The notes under the pieces were generated by a model. That model was not told where the DNA came from. It saw nothing but the letters and a program-made list of their open reading frames with translations, and did not search any database. Shown here piece after piece: positions 13,358 through 15,929 of a stretch of 15,929 nt of DNA (the first letter of the stretch is position 1; each line of letters opens with the position of its first letter). The position numbers and the translations under genes were made by a program. Source of the DNA: Bacteroidota bacterium (lineage in GTDB: Bacteria; Bacteroidota; Bacteroidia; Flavobacteriales_F; PHOS-HE28); the NCBI GenBank assembly GCA_023430325.1, contig JAEZAU010000028.1:1-15929 (forward strand), written 5' to 3'.

Positions 13358-15838
13358 TCACCTCAGAATGGTGACATGGCCGGTGTACTCCTTGCCGTTA
13401 TCCAGGGTGAGGATGAAGTAATAGGTTCCATCGGGGACGTCTGTCGCACGCCAGTTGTTGCGGTAATTGTTCGCCTCATAGATCACCTGGCCCCAGCGGT
13501 TGTACACCTTCAACTGGTTGCTGTAATACTGTACATTCTCGAACACCAGCGCGTCATTGAGTCCATCGCCGTTCGGTGTGAACACGTTCGGTATCTCCAC
13601 ATCCTGTGGCTGGATGATGAAATTGATCGTGAGCGAATCGGTGCAACCATCGCTTGCTGTTACTATCAGCGTGATCGGATATGTGCCGGGGTTCATGAAG
13701 GTGAATTCCGGCTCCTCTTGCTCACTGGTGAACAGACCGTTGCTCACCGACCAATCATAGGAAGTGATGGAAGCGCCGTTACCGGTGGAATTGTTCACCA
13801 TGTCCACCACGGCACCGATCGGTTGCGGAGATGTGGGATCGGTGGTGAACAACGCTTGTGGATCACTGCCGATGCTCACCTGGAATGGTGCCGATGTGCC
13901 GATGCAGCCCTGGTTGGTCACGGTCACAGTATAGCTTCCATTCCCTACGGTGACGGAATCCGTTGTGGCACCGGTGGACCACGTGTAATTGTCGAAGGGT
14001 TGTGTGGTGCTGAGAACAGCAAGGGCTCCACCACAGGCGAAGGGCGGGCCGGTGATGACCGGTTCAGGTTGCGGAACGGCCGTCACCGTATGTTGGGCAC
14101 TTACGAAGTTGCAGACGGAAGCATCAACGGTGACCGAATACGTGCCCGGGCCAACGGTGATCGTTTGCCCGCTAGCACCATTGCTCCATTCATAGCTCGT
14201 GTATCCCGGCGGCGCGCTGAGTTCGGCGGTAGCCCCTTCACAGATGATCGTGGGACCGCTGATCGCGATCGGATCGTTGTTGAAGGGTACCACTGTGATG
14301 GTGATCGTGGTATCGTACGTGCAGCCGAAATTGTCCACCACGTAAAAGGTGTATTGGTGGTCGCCGGGCGTGGTGGCGGTCATGATGGCAGTGGATGGTC
14401 CAGGATCCGAAATGCCGGGACCTTCCCAGTATGCGGAATCAGCATCAGCGAGGCCGAGCACAGGCGTGAATTCCGTAAGGCCTGGGAACAATGATGGATC
14501 GAAGTTCAATTCCCAATCGCAAAGGAATCCGTTATCGATGCCCCAGAGATCGGTCACTGTAAAGGTCCATGTACCATTCAATGGGCATCCTTGCAACTGG
14601 CTGAAAGGTTCCACAGAACTGTATGTTCCTGGTGTAAGTGCAGTGCCTTGAGATGTAGGGGTGGTATTGCTGGTGGCCTCAGCAGCCCAAGTACCGAGTG
14701 TCGCAGTCGGACTCCAGCAATAATCCCAGCAGGTACCAATGATCGGATCCACATCATCGGCATCGTTGGCGTCGCCTACGAAGGTCCCACCACCCAATTG
14801 CTGATGGAAGGTCACGCTTTGACCGTTCGGGCAGGAAAGAGAGATGACAAGGTCACCAATAAAAGTATGCTCCATGCTCACACATACGGATTCCAACTGG
14901 TTGCCATCATTAAGGATCTGGCCTGGCTCGAACTGAGTGAATTCGATCGTGGAGGAGAAAGGCACGCCTTGAAGATCGGGTAGCGGGATCGAGCCTCCCA
15001 GATTGTTCTCGGGCAGCGCCGACCAGGTGACGGGCTCAGTTGGAGTACCATCCAACAGCAATGTCGATCCCTCACAGATCGTCTGGCTTGGGGTAATGCC
15101 TGAAAAATCAGGTGTCGTACTTACAAGCACTTGTAGATCGACCAGATTGGTATTGATACAACCGTTGTCATCCTGAACTTCCACCTGCACCACGTATTCA
15201 CCGGGTTCATTGAATTGGTGCAGTGCTACAGCACCCGAGATCAGATCCACGGTACCATCACCCCAATACCACGTGTAGCCTACCACGGTGAAACCCTGCG
15301 CAGCATAGGAATCCGATGCATCGAAAGTGAGTACTTCGCCCTGGCAGGCCAGGATGGGCACCGTTTCGCCTTGCACCGAGGCAACGGCCGTTGGTGGTTC
15401 ACATGGTTCGTAACAGGTGATGGCCGCAGCGAAATTGCCGGTACCCGTTTCGTTGCTGGTGAATACGAGCGTGAGACAACCTGTTGCGTTCGCGAATGAA
15501 GCTGAGATCACACCCGGATTGGCCGAACCAGTGAATGTTCCGATCAACGGTTCATTGGTAGAGTCACCATCATAGATCGAAAGCTGGTCGATCGGCGCGG
15601 TGCCGGTGGTGGCCAGGTCGAAGATGATCCATTGAAGGGAAATTGCACCATCCGGTTGATCGGGACAGATGACAAGGGTGAAATTCTCATTGTCCGAATA
15701 GCCAGGCCCGCCTTCACCGCCGCTATCGATCAGCGCTCCGTTGCATATGTTGGCCGATCCATCACTGATCAACACCGATTGTGCCTGCAGGCCGGCGATG
15801 ATCATTATAGTACCGAGAAGCGTAAGGTATCTGTTCAT
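13358..15838 (-). CDS. Secreted mosaic protein: CUB-like, PKD, P/Homo B-like, Ig-like repeats, T9SS type B C-terminal domain
   Basis: The 826-residue product starts with signal peptide MNRYLTLLGTIMIIAGLQAQ, likely cut after LQA. Visible modules in order are a CUB-like domain (about 24-142, with YSDNENFTLVI, LSIYDGDS, and paired cysteines), a PKD domain (150-240, YTWYWGDGT ... HQFNEPGEYVVQVEV), and a proprotein-convertase P/Homo B-like domain (about 297-446, VCVSMEHTFIGDLVISLSCP ... LNGTWTFTVTDLWGIDNGFL). After these come a PKD/Ig-like stretch (460-517), two homologous Ig-like repeats (523-590, 592-658) and a second PKD (660-743). The type B domain (747-826) shows EIPNVFTPNGDGLNDALVF, VYNRWGQVIYE and DGTYYFIL. 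No protease domain accompanies the P-like domain. A cell-surface or matrix protein is inferred. ATG 15838 is chosen over a start ten codons upstream because it puts the signal peptide first. The gene is followed by a hairpin terminator. Confidence 0.9.
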   Translation of the reverse strand: MNRYLTLLGTIMIIAGLQAQSVLISDGSANICNGALIDSGGEGGPGYSDNENFTLVICPDQPDGAISLQWIIFDLATTGTAPIDQLSIYDGDSTNEPLIGTFTGSANPGVISASFANATGCLTLVFTSNETGTGNFAAAITCYEPCEPPTAVASVQGETVPILACQGEVLTFDASDSYAAQGFTVVGYTWYWGDGTVDLISGAVALHQFNEPGEYVVQVEVQDDNGCINTNLVDLQVLVSTTPDFSGITPSQTICEGSTLLLDGTPTEPVTWSALPENNLGGSIPLPDLQGVPFSSTIEFTQFEPGQILNDGNQLESVCVSMEHTFIGDLVISLSCPNGQSVTFHQQLGGGTFVGDANDADDVDPIIGTCWDYCWSPTATLGTWAAEATSNTTPTSQGTALTPGTYSSVEPFSQLQGCPLNGTWTFTVTDLWGIDNGFLCDWELNFDPSLFPGLTEFTPVLGLADADSAYWEGPGISDPGPSTAIMTATTPGDHQYTFYVVDNFGCTYDTTITITVVPFNNDPIAISGPTIICEGATAELSAPPGYTSYEWSNGASGQTITVGPGTYSVTVDASVCNFVSAQHTVTAVPQPEPVITGPPFACGGALAVLSTTQPFDNYTWSTGATTDSVTVGNGSYTVTVTNQGCIGTSAPFQVSIGSDPQALFTTDPTSPQPIGAVVDMVNNSTGNGASITSYDWSVSNGLFTSEQEEPEFTFMNPGTYPITLIVTASDGCTDSLTINFIIQPQDVEIPNVFTPNGDGLNDALVFENVQYYSNQLKVYNRWGQVIYEANNYRNNWRATDVPDGTYYFILTLDNGKEYTGHVTILR
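13865..14272 (-). repeat. Tandem pair of homologous Ig-like repeats inside the mosaic surface protein
   Basis: Two adjacent units of about 67 residues share the pattern I(S/T)GP-x-(I/F)-x-C-x-G, then (Y/F)x(S/N)YxWS(N/T)GA, then (Q/D)(T/S)(I/V)TVGxG(T/S)Y(S/T)VTV, then a cysteine. They correspond to residues 523-590 and 592-658. Such units are common in type B T9SS surface proteins. The DNA copies have diverged, so this is an old protein-level duplication and not a recent repeat. Confidence 0.75.
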
Positions 15839-15878
15839 TTTCTTCGTGCCCGGATCGTGTGGGCCCAATAACGGGGTG

Positions 15879-15886
15879 CAAAATTA
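15879..15886 (-). promoter_or_regulatory. Candidate Bacteroidota promoter (-7 box) for the 826-residue surface protein
   Basis: On the minus strand this reads TAATTTTG, an exact TAnnTTTG match, in the 91 bases between the ATG at 15838 and the window edge. The only candidate upstream element is an ATTG 14 bases away, which is too close for a normal -33 box. Transcription would start near 15872, giving a leader of about 34 bases. The rest of 15839-15929 shows no gene. Confidence 0.45.
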
Positions 15887-15929
15887 CGCCAGGCCGGGGT
15901 CAATACCGGTCGTTGTTCAGCCAGACCGC

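Noticed and set aside
13307..14494. Long plus-strand open frame of 395 codons.
   Set aside because: It lies wholly antisense to the T9SS type B protein gene and gives a composition with no recognisable motif. The minus-strand product has clear domains and a signal peptide.
1..15929. Search for CRISPR arrays, tRNAs, rRNAs, insertion sequences, toxin-antitoxin pairs, phage genes or defence genes.
   Set aside because: No spaced direct repeats, cloverleaf-like segments, transposase or integrase motifs, or defence-type domains were seen by eye. Nearly all bases are taken up by the 13 genes.

Overview
The window reads as chromosomal DNA of a Bacteroidota bacterium, probably of the Flavobacteriales/Chitinophagales type with a middling G+C content. 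Three things point there: three secreted proteins carry type IX secretion (T9SS) C-terminal domains, the recognisable promoter elements follow the Bacteroidota -7 consensus TAnnTTTG, and the housekeeping proteins have the forms typical of that phylum. All 13 genes supported are protein-coding. No tRNA, rRNA, CRISPR array, insertion sequence, integrase or phage gene was seen.

Positions 1-7001 (all minus strand) hold a compact housekeeping block. In transcription order it is pepA (M17 leucyl aminopeptidase), pdxA (pyridoxal phosphate synthesis), a DUF177/YceD-family protein, rpmF (ribosomal protein L32), plsX, fabH, accB and accC (cut by the window edge). The DUF177-rpmF-plsX-fabH core is a widely conserved link between ribosome assembly and the start of phospholipid and fatty-acid synthesis. 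accB and accC add the malonyl-CoA-forming step that supplies FabH, so the block covers acetyl-CoA carboxylation, the first condensation and acyl-phosphate formation. Promoter-like boxes lie before pepA and, internally, before the DUF177 gene.

Positions 7118-10350 (plus strand, divergent from pepA) hold an 877-residue surface or secreted protein with Ig-like and fibronectin-III-like modules and a type B (gliding-motility-associated) C-terminal domain. ribE (riboflavin synthase) follows after 2 bases.

Positions 10340-15838 (minus strand) hold, in transcription order, an 826-residue mosaic protein (CUB-like, PKD, P/Homo B-like, Ig-like repeats, type B C-terminal domain), a strong hairpin terminator, a metF promoter, metF (methylenetetrahydrofolate reductase), and a secreted M1 metallo-aminopeptidase with a type A T9SS sorting domain. 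The aminopeptidase gene converges on ribE and the two coding regions overlap by 11 bases.

No defence system, biosynthetic cluster or clearly new machinery is evident. The most interesting material is the three T9SS cargo proteins interleaved with cofactor genes, the P-domain/CUB mosaic lacking a protease domain, the overlapping convergent gene ends with an embedded hairpin, and a consistent set of Bacteroidota promoter boxes that imply short leaders and help choose starts.
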